This document shows positions 16,337 through 24,936 of a stretch of DNA of 64,000 nt, piece after piece. The stretch spans positions 1 through 64,000 of the forward strand of contig DBML01000029.1 of the NCBI GenBank assembly GCA_002298915.1. Reading direction: 5' to 3'. Made by a program: the position numbers and the translations under genes. The notes under the pieces are model-generated. The model made no database searches. It saw nothing but the letters and a program-made list of their open reading frames with translations, and was not told where the DNA came from. The DNA is from Clostridium sp. UBA699 (lineage in GTDB: Bacteria > Bacillota > Clostridia > Clostridiales > Clostridiaceae). Position 1 is the stretch's first letter. Every line of letters starts with the position of its first letter.

Positions 16337-17737
16337 CTATTCTTTGCCGTTCCAGCAGTAAGTGCAGAGGTTTTCCGCCCCTATGCCGATGGAATCTATC
16401 ATGTCGTGGATGTTCTGGAACTTAAGCGTAGAGAAGTTGAGCTTCTTCTTTATGCACTCTATCATGCGTTCGTATTTCTCGTTGTCCGGATCGCAGTACT
16501 CCTGAAGCGACTCTGGTTCCTTGCCCTCAAGCTCTATGATAGCCTGCCTTGCTATAAGGTCCATTTCCGAACGGGAGGTGGAGAAGTTCAGATACTTGCA
16601 GCCGAACACGAGCGGAGGGCATGCGGATCTGATGTGGACTTCCTTGGCCTTGCTTCTGTAAAGCAGGTCCACTGTCTCCCTGAGCTGGGTTCCTCTTACT
16701 ATAGAGTCGTCGCAGAAGAGCAGCTTCTTGTCTGCAACGAGCTCTGGGATAGGCATGAGCTTCATCCTTGCAACAAGGTTCCTCATTTCCTGGTTCTGAG
16801 GCATGAAGCTCCTTGACCAGGTAGGTGTGTATTTGATGAACGGTCTTCCGAAAGGGATCTTCGATTCGTTGGAGTAACCGATCGCATGCCCTACTCCAGA
16901 GTCAGGGACTCCTGCGACCATATCCACCTCGACATCGTCGTTCTTGGCCATCGAAGCGCCGTTCCTGTACCTCATGAGCTCAACGCTCATCCCTTGGTAG
17001 GTCGAGGAAGGATAGCCGTAGTACACCCACAGGAACGAGCAAATGCAAAGCTTATCCCTTGCTGGGGAAACCTTCTCTATCCCGTCTGGCGTCATTAGGA
17101 CTATCTCCCCCGGGCCAAGCTCATACTCGAAAGTATAGCCCAGGTTCGCAAAGGTGCAGGACTCGAAGGTGACGCAGTAGGAATCTTCCTTTTTGCCAAC
17201 TATGAGAGGGGTTCTGCCGTACCTGTCCCTTGACGCGTAGATGCCCTGAGTTGTCATCAGAAGGATTGAGCAAGAGCCGTCGATGAGCTCCTGAACCTTG
17301 AGCAGCCCGTCCTTGAAGGAATTTTCCTTATCTATGATTGCGGACACAAGCTCGGTAGGGTTCATCTGCCCGCTGCTTGTCTCCATGAAGTGGACGCTCT
17401 TGTTTGAAAACACCATGTCTACAAGAGCGTCGACATTGTTAATCTTTCCGACCGTTGTTATCGAATACTGTCCAAGATGTGATCGCACAGTTAGAGGCTG
17501 CGCTTCCGTATCGCTTATGCACCCTATTCCCAGGTTCCCCTTAAGCTTTGTAAGCTCAGGCTCAAACTTGGCCCTGAACTGAGTATTCTCGATGTTGTGA
17601 ATAGCCCTGTTGAAGCTGGTGCCGTTCCAGACAGCCATGCCGCCTTTTCTTGTTCCAAGATGTGAATGATAGTCAGTACCAAAATAAACATCCAATACGC
17701 AATCTCTTTTTGAAGCAACGCCGAATAATCCACCCAT
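16337..17737 (-). CDS. PurF-like amidophosphoribosyltransferase paralogue lacking the glutaminase cysteine
   Basis: 466 residues. An Ntn-type glutaminase fold is followed by a phosphoribosyltransferase domain with the PRPP loop LLFCDDSIVRGTQLRE and a preceding VAGVPDSGVGHAIGY. True PurF starts its mature chain at Cys (MCGIFG); here the start reads MGGLFGVAS, so the nucleophile is Gly. Glutamine hydrolysis should therefore fail; ammonia-dependent PRPP amination or another role is possible. A C-terminal CTYCWNGKE may bind metal. ATG at 17737 with GAGGAG about 11 nt upstream is preferred to GTG at 17749. Monocistronic, divergent from a kinase gene, near the nucleoside transporter. Confidence 0.85.
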   Translation of the reverse strand: MGGLFGVASKRDCVLDVYFGTDYHSHLGTRKGGMAVWNGTSFNRAIHNIENTQFRAKFEPELTKLKGNLGIGCISDTEAQPLTVRSHLGQYSITTVGKINNVDALVDMVFSNKSVHFMETSSGQMNPTELVSAIIDKENSFKDGLLKVQELIDGSCSILLMTTQGIYASRDRYGRTPLIVGKKEDSYCVTFESCTFANLGYTFEYELGPGEIVLMTPDGIEKVSPARDKLCICSFLWVYYGYPSSTYQGMSVELMRYRNGASMAKNDDVEVDMVAGVPDSGVGHAIGYSNESKIPFGRPFIKYTPTWSRSFMPQNQEMRNLVARMKLMPIPELVADKKLLFCDDSIVRGTQLRETVDLLYRSKAKEVHIRSACPPLVFGCKYLNFSTSRSEMDLIARQAIIELEGKEPESLQEYCDPDNEKYERMIECIKKKLNFSTLKFQNIHDMIDSIGIGAENLCTYCWNGKE

Positions 17738-17888
17738 TTGAATTTTCACTCCTCATATAAAATATAAAATATGATATACACTTCGAAATATTCTTACCCT
17801 ACTATAATTACATTTTTTTCGTAATATTTCAATAAGATTCGTCAATATTTTCCGTGCATGCCTTAATATTTTTTTGTTTTTATTTTTT

Positions 17889-17931
17889 ATCGTTCGTTTT
17901 TTTATCCGATTGGTGTTAAAAACCGAAGAAA
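17889..17931. promoter_or_regulatory. Two PurBox-like sequences in divergent orientation
   Basis: 17889-17901 (minus strand AAAAACGAACGAT) and 17919-17931 (plus strand AAAACCGAAGAAA) each match 11 of 13 positions of the Bacillus PurR box AWWWCCGAACWWT, separated by 17 nt. They lie between the PurF-like gene and the kinase gene. The arrangement suggests PurR control, but orientation relative to the known operators was not checked. Confidence 0.35.
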
Positions 17932-17965
17932 GGATTATAATTGGAATAAAAGGAGGTGGACGGGA

Positions 17966-18850
17966 ATGGAAGTTTACCTGGATACAATAGCGAAGGCACT
18001 TGGCAGAACACCTTCGGATATAACCGGGATAAGCCCCCTCGGTGCGGGCATGACGAACCGCTCCTGCATCTTTTCAATGGACGGCAGGAAATACGTTCTG
18101 CGCATGCCTGGCGAAGGTACAGGCAGAATACTGGACAGGAGAAAGGAACATGATGTTTACGATGTCTTGAAAGGGACGGGGCTTTGCGAAAACGTCATCT
18201 ATTTCGACATTTCCGGCGGCCTCAAGATATCCGAGTTCCTGGAAGGCTCCAGGAGCTGCGATCCGGAAAACGCCGAGGACGTAAGGGCCTGCATGGCATT
18301 CCTGAGGAATTTCCATGAAAGGGCATTCACGGTCGGCCATTCGGTGGACATCTTCGAGAGGATAGATTTCTACGAAGGTTTGGGCAGAGGCTCAGCGATG
18401 CCTTTGCCTGACTATGAGGAGACTAAGGCCAAGGTTTTCCGGCTGAAGGGATTGATTGCCAGCATGCCGGGAGCCTTGTCGCTTACGCACATGGATGCTG
18501 TGCCCGAAAACTTCCTTATCCTTGAAGGCGGCATGCGCCTGATAGACTGGGAATACGCCGCCATGCAGGATCCGCTGGTTGACATTGCCCTGTTTGCCCT
18601 CCAGTCTATGTACGGAAGCAGTCAGCTGGACAGCCTTCTGGAAAGCTACTTCCCTGAAGGCTGCCCTTACGAAGCCAGGGTGAAGGTAAGCTGCTACATG
18701 GCTTCCTGCGGCCTTATGAACAGCAACTGGTGCGGGTGCATGGATTTCCAGGGCGGAGAGTTCGCAGAGTACCGCAGAAGGCAGTACGATTATGCAAGGG
18801 AATACTGCGAAACAGCCTTAAGGCTCAAAAGACCGCCGGCGGAGCGATAG
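17966..18850 (+). CDS. Aminoglycoside/choline-kinase-like phosphotransferase
   Basis: 294 residues. APH/ChoK fold: N-lobe with ISPLGAGMTNRSCIF and KYVLRMPGEGT (ATP-binding Lys region), catalytic loop LTHMDAVPENFLI (Brenner-type H-x-D-x-x-x-x-N) and RLIDWEYAAMQDPLVDIA (metal-binding Asp). Closest in layout to LicA-type choline/ethanolamine kinases. It would phosphorylate a small alcohol such as choline. ATG at 17966 follows AAGGAGG. Monocistronic with its own terminator; the divergent neighbour is the PurF-like gene. Confidence 0.87.
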   Translation: MEVYLDTIAKALGRTPSDITGISPLGAGMTNRSCIFSMDGRKYVLRMPGEGTGRILDRRKEHDVYDVLKGTGLCENVIYFDISGGLKISEFLEGSRSCDPENAEDVRACMAFLRNFHERAFTVGHSVDIFERIDFYEGLGRGSAMPLPDYEETKAKVFRLKGLIASMPGALSLTHMDAVPENFLILEGGMRLIDWEYAAMQDPLVDIALFALQSMYGSSQLDSLLESYFPEGCPYEARVKVSCYMASCGLMNSNWCGCMDFQGGEFAEYRRRQYDYAREYCETALRLKRPPAER

Positions 18851-18875
18851 CCTCTCCTCCCGGCGGTCAATTTTA
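18831..18875. terminator. Intrinsic terminator between convergent genes
   Basis: GACCGCCGG (18831-18839) pairs with CCGGCGGTC (18860-18868), followed by AATTTTA; the first arm overlaps the last codons of the kinase gene. Confidence 0.75.
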
Positions 18876-18885
18876 TCAATTATTA

Positions 18886-19992
18886 TCAGCATACTATCCT
18901 GTTCTTTCCTTCCCGTTTTGCCGTGTAGAGGAACCTGTCTGCCCGCCTCATAAGGGTGTCCGCATTGTCGCTTTCCTCAAATGCGGCCAGCCCGAAGCTG
19001 CAGGTTATGCCTCCCGCGTTCACGAAAGTCTTCTCCGTGATCAGCTCCTTAAGGCGGTTCGTCATCTCTAGGGACTGTTCCCTGTCCGTATTCGGAAGCA
19101 GCAGCACGAACTCCTCACCTCCCCACCGGGCGAAAACGTCCGTATTCCTTATGGAATCGCGTATCAAATCAACCGTGTCCTTTATGACCTCATCACCAGT
19201 TAGATGCCCGTAAGTATCATTTATATCCTTGAAATTGTCGAAGTCGAATATTACGAAGGAGAAGGGCGTCCCGTACCTCCTGGAAACATTGATCAGGTTC
19301 TCGAGCTCCTCATTGAATTTAGCCCTGTTGTAGATGCCTGTCAGCGGATCAGTCTTGGAGAGCAGCAGGAGCTCCTCCCTGTAAAAGTACTGCTTCCTGT
19401 TGTAGTAGCTGCTTTTAAAGGATGCCATTCCAGCTATTACGAGCACCAGGAGGATAAACACGATGCCGGCATAGTACTCAGAGCTCCTCATGTTCTCGAC
19501 GTACCGAGGAGAAACGGCTACGAAGGAAACGCTCACCGCGATGCAAGCTGCGAGCATGTTGACCCACTTGTTCGGCACCTGAGTTATGCCCAGGATTATG
19601 ATCATTACGCTGAATGCCTGTATGAGGTAGTTCGGAGACTCATAATGCGCGTAGATGAACAGGAACAGGAGGATCGCCAGTATTTCAAAGAAAGTCAGCA
19701 GAACGGCCATGAGCCTGCTGCTCCTCATTTTTTTGAAAACAACGAAAAGCACAACAGTCGAGAGCAGGAAAGCTGTCCTGTTGATGAAAATAGCGTCAAA
19801 AACATACCGGTCCTTTATGATGAACCAGTCCGGGATTATGAAAATCCAGTATAGAAGTCCGAGGAGCAGTATTACAGGCCTGATGTACTTCATATTCAGC
19901 CCCATGTACTGGTCCATGAACTCCCTTTCAGTATTCCTGTCCGTGAACTCTGCCAGGAATGATATTGAGTAATCCTTGTCTTCATGCTTCAT
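18886..19992 (-). CDS. Membrane-bound diguanylate cyclase (GGDEF)
   Basis: 368 residues. Six hydrophobic segments (about residues 35-210) with no recognised sensor domain, then a GGDEF domain: DPLTGIYNRAKFNEEL, DFDNFKDINDTYGH, and the active-site motif as GGEEF in RWGGEEFVLLLP. Makes cyclic di-GMP. No RxxD inhibitory site is evident five residues before GGEEF (the segment reads NTDVFARW). ATG at 19992 is about 11 nt from GAGG; ATG at 20001 is the alternative, only 2 nt from it. Monocistronic. Confidence 0.93.
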   Translation of the reverse strand: MKHEDKDYSISFLAEFTDRNTEREFMDQYMGLNMKYIRPVILLLGLLYWIFIIPDWFIIKDRYVFDAIFINRTAFLLSTVVLFVVFKKMRSSRLMAVLLTFFEILAILLFLFIYAHYESPNYLIQAFSVMIIILGITQVPNKWVNMLAACIAVSVSFVAVSPRYVENMRSSEYYAGIVFILLVLVIAGMASFKSSYYNRKQYFYREELLLLSKTDPLTGIYNRAKFNEELENLINVSRRYGTPFSFVIFDFDNFKDINDTYGHLTGDEVIKDTVDLIRDSIRNTDVFARWGGEEFVLLLPNTDREQSLEMTNRLKELITEKTFVNAGGITCSFGLAAFEESDNADTLMRRADRFLYTAKREGKNRIVC

Positions 19993-20069
19993 AATCAACA
20001 TAACCTCGATAACATTTTTTTCCTTTTATATATGATACCATCTTTAGAAGACAAAGTAAAAACAATATT

Positions 20070-20927
20070 TTATGCATCATTTCGGTTTTTCAGCTTTAGA
20101 AATTCCGATATTTCTTCTGCACAGTTTATTATTACATGTCCGGCACCTTTCCGCACGTCAGTCTCAATGTGCGGAAGAATGTCTGTCAGGCGCCCAGCCG
20201 TCTTTACTGTCATCAGGATCGCATCTTTATCGCCCCCTATGAACAAAGCAGGCATAGTTAGCTTTCTTAGTTCTTCATCGCTGAAAACATGAAGTTTCTC
20301 CATCCTTGGATTGAAATTTTCCATAACCGTCCTGCCGAACCTTATAACTTCCTCAGGCATTTCAAGCCCTCCGTAGACGATCCTGTTCAGCTTGTCTATC
20401 CCTTTCTCTCCCAGCATGCTTAAAAAGACCGCTTTTATGATGAACGACTTCCTTTCAGGCCATATTCCGCTCGTTGCTAGGAGGACCAACTTTTTCACCT
20501 TTTCGGGATGAGCGACTGCAAAGCAGAGGGCCATCCACCCGCCAAGCGAATTGCCTACGAAGCTCGCCCTTTCGACCTTAAGCCCGTCCATGACATCGGA
20601 CATCCAGCCGGCATAATTCTTCGGCTCCATTTCAGGCCTGCTGTCCTCGCTTTTCCCGGGCTCGCCGATGATGTCCACCGCGTAAACCCTGAACTCCCGT
20701 CCCAGCCTGGCAACGTCCCCCATCCACATTGCTGAATTTGATGAGGAGCCGTGCAGCAGGAACACTGCATCGCCTGATTCTTTTCCTGAGGCGATGACGA
20801 ACGTTTTACCGAAACGAGTGTCGATATGCATTTGCTTGCAATCAACCGGCCATCTGTCGAGAAGCTCCCCGTAGGAAGCAAGGATCCTGCACCTGCCTTC
20901 TTCGCTTTTATACGCCTTGCTGCACAT
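20070..20927 (-). CDS. Alpha/beta hydrolase
   Basis: 285 residues. Oxyanion-hole HGSSSN after VFLLHG, nucleophile elbow GNSLGGW (Ser), acid GGDKDAI (Asp) and catalytic His in KGAGHVIIN, in the standard order. Substrate unknown; esterase or C-C hydrolase like members have the same layout. Start ATG follows GGGGGGA. It lies 19 nt after the excisionase-like HTH gene and is likely cotranscribed with it. Confidence 0.9.
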   Translation of the reverse strand: MCSKAYKSEEGRCRILASYGELLDRWPVDCKQMHIDTRFGKTFVIASGKESGDAVFLLHGSSSNSAMWMGDVARLGREFRVYAVDIIGEPGKSEDSRPEMEPKNYAGWMSDVMDGLKVERASFVGNSLGGWMALCFAVAHPEKVKKLVLLATSGIWPERKSFIIKAVFLSMLGEKGIDKLNRIVYGGLEMPEEVIRFGRTVMENFNPRMEKLHVFSDEELRKLTMPALFIGGDKDAILMTVKTAGRLTDILPHIETDVRKGAGHVIINCAEEISEFLKLKNRNDA

Positions 20928-20946
20928 TTTTAATCCCCCCGATCAT

Positions 20947-21396
20947 CTATTCAGTCAGTACGGATATCGAGCCCAGCATGCCCTCAACAAACTTCACGCC
21001 GCCCCAAAGCATTATCCTCATCTTTTTCTCGTCTGCAAAATATTTCATGTTTATGGTGGATCTTCTCGTAACCGGATCGTCGCAGTTCATGACCGCCAGG
21101 AGCATGCTGGATATCCTGGAGTATTCCTCCGGAGCTATCCCGCTGATCTCAACCACTGACGAAACGCTGACTTTCAGCTCCTCCCTCTCCCCTTTTGAAT
21201 AGGACACATCTTCGTTGCTTTCGGACTTCCTCTCGTTTTTTTCGACAAAGACGCTTAAATCATGTCCTGAAATTCTCCACTGCTTGCCGACCTTTGATGC
21301 AGGAAGCTTGCCCTCAGTTATGAATTTCCTTATTGTTTTGTGATGCATCCCCAGCTGTGCTGCCACCTCGTCTATTGTGTAGAATTTGCTTTCCAT
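20947..21396 (-). CDS. Excisionase-type helix-turn-helix protein with unknown C-terminal domain
   Basis: 149 residues. Residues 5-53 are a MerR-like HTH_17/excisionase fold: YTIDEVAAQLGMHHKTIRKF with KLPASKVGKQWRISGHDL. The remaining 95 residues have no recognised family, though VKFVEGMLGSI at the end may mediate dimerisation. A probable regulator of itself and the hydrolase downstream. ATG follows AAGAGGAG. A consensus promoter lies just upstream. Confidence 0.83.
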   Translation of the reverse strand: MESKFYTIDEVAAQLGMHHKTIRKFITEGKLPASKVGKQWRISGHDLSVFVEKNERKSESNEDVSYSKGEREELKVSVSSVVEISGIAPEEYSRISSMLLAVMNCDDPVTRRSTINMKYFADEKKMRIMLWGGVKFVEGMLGSISVLTE

Positions 21397-21436
21397 TTAT
21401 CTCCTCTTCCTTTCAATTGAGTTGCTGCTTTATTAG

Positions 21437-21465
21437 ATAATACCACCGCGCCCATCCATTGTCAA
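21437..21465 (-). promoter_or_regulatory. Consensus promoter for the HTH-hydrolase pair
   Basis: Minus strand TTGACA (21460-21465), 17-bp spacer, TATTAT (21437-21442). Upstream AT-rich direct repeats (CAATAAAATA, CAATAAAATC) could act as an UP element. Confidence 0.8.
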
Positions 21466-21514
21466 AGATTTTATTGTATTTTATTGCACTTTGTTATACT
21501 TTGTTGATATGGGC

Positions 21515-21546
21515 AAAATAAAAAAGCCTTCCGGTAGGAAAGCTTT
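21515..21546 (-). terminator. Intrinsic terminator of the flavoprotein transcript
   Basis: GCTTTCC and GGAAGGC arms with a TACC loop, followed on the minus strand by TTTTTTATTTT; 5 nt after the flavin reductase stop. Confidence 0.85.
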
Positions 21547-21551
21547 AACCT

Positions 21552-22100
21552 TTAAACACCCTCAGGAAGCTTGTTTTCCATCAGGCTGCGGAAATCGTAT
21601 AATTCCCCTTCTGCTACGAACGTGCCGTCCCCTATTGCGTGGAACATCCTTCGTCCTTCCCGCTTTTCGTCGATCCAGGCTTTCTGCCCCTCCAGGATGA
21701 GGATGTCATAGGCTTCGATGTATTCGACAAGCCTGCATTCGATGCAGCCCAGGCATTCCGCAATCAGCGGCGCCCTGACCGTTTCTGCAGGCAGCGGTGT
21801 CAGCCCGAATTCCTTGAACTTGTCTGACTCTTTGCCGCTAACCGTGCCTATCCTGACAGTTTTCTCGGCCAGGTCTACAGCCGGCACGCAGATGACACAT
21901 TCCTTCGTCTTAATGATCGTTTCGAAGGAGTGGTTCCAGGCTCCAGTTGTCAGCGCGATGCGCGGAGTGAAGTCGTTGACCATGTGCCAGGAAATCGTCA
22001 TTATGTTGTTCTTCCTGCCGTCGTTCGTCGTGACCAGGATTACCGGGCCCGGTTCGATCAAGGTAAAGGCTTTTTTAAGTGGAAGCTCGATCATTCCCAT
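21552..22100 (-). CDS. Flavin reductase family protein (FMN-binding split barrel)
   Basis: 182 residues. FMN-binding split-barrel features: PGPVILVTTNDGRKNNIMTI, RIALTTGAWNHSFETI and the dimer segment SGKESDKF. Similar proteins reduce FMN or bind it in electron-transfer roles. ATG at 22100 has AAGGAGG 8 nt upstream. It is downstream of a second flavoprotein gene by 31 nt, in a GntR-led transcript. Confidence 0.9.
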   Translation of the reverse strand: MGMIELPLKKAFTLIEPGPVILVTTNDGRKNNIMTISWHMVNDFTPRIALTTGAWNHSFETIIKTKECVICVPAVDLAEKTVRIGTVSGKESDKFKEFGLTPLPAETVRAPLIAECLGCIECRLVEYIEAYDILILEGQKAWIDEKREGRRMFHAIGDGTFVAEGELYDFRSLMENKLPEGV

Positions 22101-22131
22101 GTCGGGATCCTCCTTTTGGTGAATGTGCCAT

Positions 22132-22758
22132 CTAGCGGATGAAGTTGGTGACGAAGGACCTTTCAGTATCCGGGCTGCCCACGCCGTTTTCCGCTCCGAG
22201 CTTTATGCACTTGAGGAGCCATGCCATGTTCCTGCCGATGTTCCTCATGGTCTGCAGGCCCTCCAGGTCTTTGCTCACGTCTTCTGCTGTATGTCCGTGC
22301 ACGTTGTTCCAATACGTGGACGAGACCACCGGCATCTCTGAAATGGTGAAGTACTTGTTCAAAACATCGAGTGAAGCTGTGGTTCCGGCTCTCCTTGCGG
22401 ATGCGACAGCGGCTGCTGGCTTGTGCCTGAAAACATCGCCGCCGGCAAAGAACATCCTGTCCATCACCGAAAGTATCCTCCCGCTGGGATGGGCATAGTA
22501 AACAGGCGTTCCGAACACGAAGCCGTCTGCAGCTTCAGACTTCCTTATGAGCTCGTTTACCATGTCGTCGCTGAATATGCAGGCGTTGTCAAGCTCAGAA
22601 CATTTGCGGCACCCTATGCAGTCGCGCACGGGCTGGCCTCCCAGCTGGACAATCTCAGCTTCTACGTTCTGTTCCTCCAGAACCTTTGCGATTTCCGCAA
22701 GAGCAGTATACGTGCATCCGTTTTGCCTTGCGCTCCCGTTGAATAACAGTACTTTCAT
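22132..22758 (-). CDS. NADPH-dependent FMN reductase / iron-sulfur flavoprotein-like
   Basis: 208 residues. The flavodoxin-like phosphate loop LLFNGSARQNGCTYTAL is followed by a cysteine-rich segment CIGCRKCSELDNAC, which in iron-sulfur flavoproteins holds a 4Fe-4S cluster, and FGTPVYYAHPSGR. A redox flavoprotein. Start has AAGGAGGAG upstream. Placed between GntR and the flavin reductase, so the three probably form one regulated unit. Confidence 0.9.
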   Translation of the reverse strand: MKVLLFNGSARQNGCTYTALAEIAKVLEEQNVEAEIVQLGGQPVRDCIGCRKCSELDNACIFSDDMVNELIRKSEAADGFVFGTPVYYAHPSGRILSVMDRMFFAGGDVFRHKPAAAVASARRAGTTASLDVLNKYFTISEMPVVSSTYWNNVHGHTAEDVSKDLEGLQTMRNIGRNMAWLLKCIKLGAENGVGSPDTERSFVTNFIR

Positions 22759-22786
22759 TACCCTTCTCCTCCTTAGAAATTTATCC

Positions 22787-23485
22787 CTAAAACGCCCCTG
22801 GGGCGAATAGCTCCTCTATCGACCTGTATACTATCTTGTCTATCTGCAGGCTTTTGAGGCTCTTGGCTATGTGGCTCCTCAGCATCTTCTCAATGCTCAC
22901 CATGTCCTTCTTCTGAAGGAGGCTCACGATCTCGGTATGATCTGTCACCCCTTCGAACTCAGCGAGTTTGACGTTGTAGAATTCGTCATAAAGCTGCAGG
23001 TACACGTTGATTCTGTCGATGATCTTCTCTGTGAATTCTATAAGGAATACGTTGCCGCTCTTCCTGGCAAAGAACATGTGGAAGGCCTTGTTCATAACGT
23101 GGTATTCCGCATGGTCGTTGTCCCTTGTTGCCGAGGCTTCCTTGTCGACGATGGATCTAAGCTCCTCGATATCCTTGTCAGTGATCCTTTCAAAAGCGAA
23201 TCTCAGCGCAGAGCTCTCCAGCTCGGCTCGGACGTCGAAAGCCTGGACTATCTCTTCCTTCGAGGGCTGTATGACGAAGGCGCCCTTGTTTGGGATGAGG
23301 TTTATAAGCCCTTCGGAGGCCAGCCGTTTTATGGCGTTTCTTATCGGCGTCCTGCTGGAGTTCAGCTTCTCGGAAACCGTGCTCTCGACGAGCTGCGTAC
23401 CGGGGGCGAGCATCCTCCTAAGAATAGCATCCTTCAGTTTTTCATATGCTACCTGCTCCATGGATTTTTTTGATGTTTCTTCCAA
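22787..23485 (-). CDS. GntR-family regulator, FCD type
   Basis: 232 residues. An N-terminal winged helix (EQVAYEKLKDAILRRML through LASEGLINLIPNKGAFV) is followed by an all-helical FCD ligand domain (RAELESSALRFAFE, HMFFARKSGN, DHTEIVSLL) with His/Asp metal-site residues. FCD members bind small organic acids. TTG at 23485 is chosen because GGAGG is 8 nt upstream, while the TTG at 23500 overlaps the Shine-Dalgarno site. It likely controls itself and the two flavoproteins downstream. Confidence 0.9.
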   Translation of the reverse strand: MEETSKKSMEQVAYEKLKDAILRRMLAPGTQLVESTVSEKLNSSRTPIRNAIKRLASEGLINLIPNKGAFVIQPSKEEIVQAFDVRAELESSALRFAFERITDKDIEELRSIVDKEASATRDNDHAEYHVMNKAFHMFFARKSGNVFLIEFTEKIIDRINVYLQLYDEFYNVKLAEFEGVTDHTEIVSLLQKKDMVSIEKMLRSHIAKSLKSLQIDKIVYRSIEELFAPGAF

Positions 23486-23513
23486 CCGAAATACCTCCAA
23501 GCAATATATTGAG

Positions 23514-23555
23514 CTAAAGTTCTTAGAATAATTATACCAAATTATTCAGCTTTAG
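23514..23555. promoter_or_regulatory. Nested dyad, likely GntR operator over its own promoter
   Basis: GAATAATT (23526-23533) and AATTATTC (23540-23547) form a perfect dyad; CTAAAG (23514-23519) and CTTTAG (23550-23555) extend it. The minus-strand TATAAT -10 for the GntR gene lies within the centre. Confidence 0.55.
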
Positions 23556-23576
23556 TCATGCCGCCGCGATTCAGTT

Positions 23577-24422
23577 TTACAAAGCCATGTAGCCTTCGCC
23601 AATAGTCTCGTTGATGTCGGTGACGGTAATAAAGGCGTTCGAATCGACTGCTTTGATGAACCTCTTGAGTTTGACCAGCTCGTTCTTTGGAAGCACCGTC
23701 CTCAGAACCTCCTTCTCGTCATCCGTGTAAGCCCCTGTTGCGTTGTATACGGTGGCCCCCCTTCCCAGCGTGTCCAATATGTAGCCCTTGATGTTCCTAC
23801 AGTCGCTTGTGATTATGACAACCTCCTTGTTTGTGCTCATGACCTTCAGGATGTAGTCTATAACAAGTCCGTTTAGGAGGACTCCCAGCAGGCCGTAGAT
23901 GCCGAGCCTTACCCCGAATATCGCCATTGAGAACAGTATTATGGAAATGTCTGAAAGGAGGACTCCTTTTCCAAGCCCGATGCCGAAAAATTTGTTCAGC
24001 ATCTTTGCTATGATGTCGGTCCCTCCGGTTGAGCCGTTCTGCTTGAATATGAGGGCCATACCCGTCGACGACAGGAAAACCGCTATTATCAGCTGTGCAA
24101 GCGTGTCGTCCATGAGCGGCGCTGAAAGCGGGCATACCTCCTGCATCAGCCATACCAGGAAGGAAAGCATGAAGCTGCAGTAGATTGTCTTGGCTCCGAA
24201 GTCGCGGCCAATTATAAGGAAGCCGAGTATGAACAGTACTATGTTGCAAAGAACCATTATTGCTCCGACTGAAAGCTGTGGCATAAGATGGTTTGCCACT
24301 ATAGCCAGTCCGCTGACACCGCCGGTGACCAGGTTGTTCGGTATCATTATGAAGTTGATCTCCATGGCGACAAGCAGAAGCCCGATATTGATTATCAAAT
24401 AACTCTTCAGTGTCTCTTTCAT
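23577..24422 (-). CDS. YitT-family membrane protein (DUF161 + DUF2179)
   Basis: 281 residues. Five to six membrane helices (about 10-200; INFIMIPNNLVTGGVSGLAI is the family start) and a cytoplasmic C-terminal DUF2179 domain (VVIITSDCRNIKGYILDTLG, GRGATVYNATGAYT). Function is unknown; duplicated families are common in Firmicutes. ATG at 24422 follows AAAGGA at 10 nt and replaces an earlier in-frame start that would fall inside the palindrome. Confidence 0.92.
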   Translation of the reverse strand: MKETLKSYLIINIGLLLVAMEINFIMIPNNLVTGGVSGLAIVANHLMPQLSVGAIMVLCNIVLFILGFLIIGRDFGAKTIYCSFMLSFLVWLMQEVCPLSAPLMDDTLAQLIIAVFLSSTGMALIFKQNGSTGGTDIIAKMLNKFFGIGLGKGVLLSDISIILFSMAIFGVRLGIYGLLGVLLNGLVIDYILKVMSTNKEVVIITSDCRNIKGYILDTLGRGATVYNATGAYTDDEKEVLRTVLPKNELVKLKRFIKAVDSNAFITVTDINETIGEGYMAL

Positions 24423-24443
24423 TTTATCAGATCCTTTCGAGAA

Positions 24444-24482
24444 GATGATAAACAAAATTGTTGTACAATCTTGTTTATCATC
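24444..24482. promoter_or_regulatory. Long palindrome upstream of yitT-like gene
   Basis: Arms GATGATAAACAA (24444-24455) and TTGTTTATCATC (24471-24482) are perfect over 12 bp, with an inner ATTGT/ACAAT pair. It sits just before the Shine-Dalgarno site and may be an operator or a 5'-UTR hairpin. Confidence 0.5.
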
Positions 24483-24524
24483 ATTCTACTACAATCCTGC
24501 AGGTTTGTAAATCGCAAAGCCTAA

Positions 24525-24573
24525 AAATGAAACGAAGCAGTATTTCAACCTCTGACAGTCGAAATGCTGCTTC
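24525..24573 (-). terminator. Intrinsic terminator after the sigma-54 activator operon
   Basis: Arms of 13 bp with one mismatch (24534-24546, 24561-24573), followed on the minus strand by a CATTTTTAGG tail. Confidence 0.7.
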
Positions 24574-24576
24574 TCC

Positions 24577-24936
24577 TTATTCCGCGTAATAATCCTCAAG
24601 CCACTGCAGGACCCTGCTCTCATACTTTTTCAGCTGGCTCTGATAGACGGCTGATTTCTCTCTGCCCGGGACTGTTTTTACCTCTTCCTCCGGTGCATCG
24701 AGGTAGCTGTTGAAATACTCAAAAACAAAATCTACGCACAGCCTGATGTTGTTTTGGCGCTCGGCCAGGTCAAACTCGTCCATGTTTTCCTCTTTTTTTC
24801 TCTTTGCAATGTACTCTTCTATCGTCAACAAATCCCCACCCCATTCCGATTTGCTTAAGAATCCTAGTAGATTATTCGCTTCGGCTGCTTTATTTTCCTG
24901 CAAGCCCGCCAGAGACTTTTGCATTAATTCAACCAA
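24577..24936 (-). CDS. Uncharacterised 119-residue protein coupled to the sigma-54 activator
   Basis: Acidic and helical, no signal peptide or membrane segment (for example RQNNIRLCVDFVFEYFNSYL, ending WLEDYYAE). I do not recognise it. Its start overlaps the last 8 nt of the activator gene, so it is translated by coupling and is likely a functional partner. The coupling is seen; its role is unknown. Confidence 0.7.
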   Translation of the reverse strand: MVELMQKSLAGLQENKAAEANNLLGFLSKSEWGGDLLTIEEYIAKRKKEENMDEFDLAERQNNIRLCVDFVFEYFNSYLDAPEEEVKTVPGREKSAVYQSQLKKYESRVLQWLEDYYAE

